64,000 nucleotides of DNA from positions 42,288 to 106,287 of the forward strand of contig JAISJI010000017.1 in assembly GCA_031261605.1 (NCBI GenBank). The letters are read 5' to 3'. This stretch comes from Ignavibacteria bacterium (GTDB taxonomy: Bacteria; Bacteroidota; Ignavibacteria; Kapaibacteriales; UBA2268). A program made the translations under genes and the position numbers. A model generated the notes under the pieces. The model ran no database searches, was not told where the DNA came from, and worked only from the letters and a program-made list of their open reading frames with translations. Of this stretch, positions 62,676-64,000 are shown in pieces. Position 1 is the first letter of the stretch, and every line of letters starts with the position of its first letter.

Positions 62676-64000
62676 ATGAAAATTGGAGTTAAAATCGTAT
62701 TAATCGTTGTAGTAGCCGTGCTCGGCTTGATAGTATCAGCGGTATTCAGTATCAGTGGCCTTGATGAAGTCAACGATATGTTCACTTATGTTGGAGATGT
62801 GCCAATTAAGAATGGGAATACAGCAAATGAGTGCTTGAATAACCTGAACGAAATCGCCCGCGCTTCAGCAATGGCAATCGTTGTTCAGCACGACGAAAAA
62901 GCATCAGACGTGTATCTTGATAGGATTCACACAGCCGCTGATGACCTTATGTCCCAATTTGACACATTATTAGCGAGTGTTTCTGAAGGAGGTAAACCAA
63001 AGGTTCTAGCGTGTTCAACAGCGATAAATGATGTTAGAACCGCACGTGCGGAATTGGAAAGGTTGTTGCATATCAATGCTTACGACTCTGCCGCTAATTA
63101 CAGAGCAGGTTTTTATCAAGACAAAATGGGCGCAGCAATAAATGCACTTGCCGATTATGTTGATTATACAGATGAGCAAATTCACGAATACGTGTATGTG
63201 ACATCGGATGAGAGAGCAGAAGCAACCGAGACGACGTTATATATTGTGATGGTTGCCGTTCTGATAATCCTTATTGTAGTCGCTATCTTTATCATTACCG
63301 GTATCACAAAGCCACTAAAGAAAGCAGTAGAAGCAGCAGAGAAAGTTGCAATCGGCGAGCTCGAAGGATTGGATTTGTCAACCAACTCTAAAGATGAGAC
63401 AGGGGTATTGCTCAATGCGTTCCAGACGATGGTGAATGCGATTGAGGCGCTTGCAGTGGATGCATCCTCGCTTGCAAAATCAGCAGCAGCCGGCAATCTC
63501 AGCACACGCGCTGATGCGAGCAAGCATAAAGGTAGTTACCAAGACATCATTGCTGGCGTAAATACCACATTGGACGATGTGGTAGGTCCTCTAAATATGG
63601 CTGCTGATTATGTAGAACAAATCGCTCATGGTATCACTCCTCCGAAGATTACAGACGTTTACCACGGCGACTTTAACAAGATTAAGAACAACTTAAATAC
63701 TTGTATTGACTCTCTAACAGTGGTTATTAGCAACATAGAGACCATAGCAACAGACGCTGGGAATGGCGTTCTTAGCACTCGCGCCGATGCGAGCAAGGTA
63801 GAAAATACTTGGTCAGTGCTTTTGAAAGGCGTGAATGGTATTGTAGAAAATGCAGATAATATAATTAATGATGCTGGTAAGACGCTATCTACAATGGCTA
63901 CCGGCGACTTAACACCGCGTATCACAGCCGCTTACAAAGGCAAGTTTGGCGAGATGAAAGATAATATCAATAACCTCGGCGACTCCTTGACAGACCTTAT
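62676..64000 (+). CDS. Multi-HAMP methyl-accepting chemotaxis protein, 3' end outside window
   Basis: ATG 62676 with AAAGG at 62662-62666. The visible 441 residues are: TM1 ~5-25 (IVLIVVVAVLGLIVSAVFSI), a four-helix-bundle type periplasmic sensor to ~185 (NNLNEIARASAMAIVVQHDE, INAYDSAANYRAGFYQDKMG), TM2 ~188-210 (LYIVMVAVLIILIVVAIFII), a HAMP domain beginning TGITKPLKKAVEAAEKVAIG, and then at least three further HAMP-like repeats of the form 'AGNLSTRADASKHKGSYQDIIAGVN' split here (AAGNLSTRADASKHKG; SYQDIIAGVNTTLDDV; GNGVLSTRADASKVENTWSV; ATGDLTPRITAAYKGKFGEM). The signalling tip lies beyond 64000. It senses a ligand and controls a CheA-type kinase through stacked HAMPs. Confidence 0.93.
   Translation, partial: MKIGVKIVLIVVVAVLGLIVSAVFSISGLDEVNDMFTYVGDVPIKNGNTANECLNNLNEIARASAMAIVVQHDEKASDVYLDRIHTAADDLMSQFDTLLASVSEGGKPKVLACSTAINDVRTARAELERLLHINAYDSAANYRAGFYQDKMGAAINALADYVDYTDEQIHEYVYVTSDERAEATETTLYIVMVAVLIILIVVAIFIITGITKPLKKAVEAAEKVAIGELEGLDLSTNSKDETGVLLNAFQTMVNAIEALAVDASSLAKSAAAGNLSTRADASKHKGSYQDIIAGVNTTLDDVVGPLNMAADYVEQIAHGITPPKITDVYHGDFNKIKNNLNTCIDSLTVVISNIETIATDAGNGVLSTRADASKVENTWSVLLKGVNGIVENADNIINDAGKTLSTMATGDLTPRITAAYKGKFGEMKDNINNLGDSLTDL

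Overview
The window looks like a contig from a low-GC member of the Bacteroidota/FCB group. Evidence: many promoters carry the Bacteroidota -7 box TAnnTTTG (best cases have a TTG 19-20 nt upstream); type IX secretion (T9SS) is visible through C-terminal sorting domains, a gingipain-type C25 peptidase and a PorV-like barrel; SusC/TonB-type receptors carry an N-terminal carboxypeptidase-regulatory domain; and atpD-atpC form a separate unit. The T9SS plus multi-HAMP chemoreceptor plus GLUG/BspA surface repeats would suit a lineage near Kapabacteria/Ignavibacteria, but the sequence alone does not settle this.

Layout. 1-4.1 kb: 3' part of atpD, a decayed toxin-antitoxin pair, atpC, an outer-membrane barrel, a repeat-filled gap, map, a DUF2283 protein and infA. 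4.1-12.9 kb: C25 peptidase, GLUG-repeat surface protein, RmlC-like epimerase, FtsW, family-2 glycosyltransferase and an unrecognised four-helix membrane protein. 13-16.6 kb: zinc/manganese-type ABC ATPase and permease, a phosphohexomutase and PspA. 16.8-24.1 kb: secreted metallo-beta-lactamase-fold hydrolase, a frameshifted T9SS cargo gene, pmbA/tldE, ADP-ribosylglycohydrolase, CPBP protease, lgt and a second GLUG protein. 24.1-24.8 kb: a cluster of toxin-antitoxin remnants. 24.9-30.5 kb: DUF2130 protein, MacB-like permease, xseB, and a tandemly duplicated CAP/BspA leucine-rich-repeat cassette. 30.9-46.7 kb: two TonB-type receptors, SufD, a GIY-YIG-like protein, secreted T9SS-type proteins, a GltD-type oxidoreductase, a membrane histidine kinase and three unfamiliar secreted proteins. 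46.9-53.4 kb: NlpC/P60 peptidase, ribBA, PorV-like barrel, a mini sorting-domain protein, a soluble histidine kinase, a small-ORF/bL31/bS18 operon and tRNA-Gly(GCC). 53.4-64 kb: tricorn-like protease, a fumarase-family protein with an altered active-site loop and a basic Ser/Thr/Lys/Pro-rich tail, remnants of a chemoreceptor, an M29-type aminopeptidase, metG, a probable small RNA and a chemoreceptor cut off by the window end.

Most of the window is housekeeping interleaved with secreted surface proteins. There is no prophage, intact insertion sequence or CRISPR array. The most noteworthy signals are the FumC-like protein that has lost the catalytic serine loop, a promoter-to-terminator small RNA gene carrying an anti-Shine-Dalgarno-like segment, the recurrent pattern of intact antitoxin next to broken toxin, the recent tandem duplication in the BspA cassette, an apparently leaderless lgt, and a family of dispersed intergenic palindromes.
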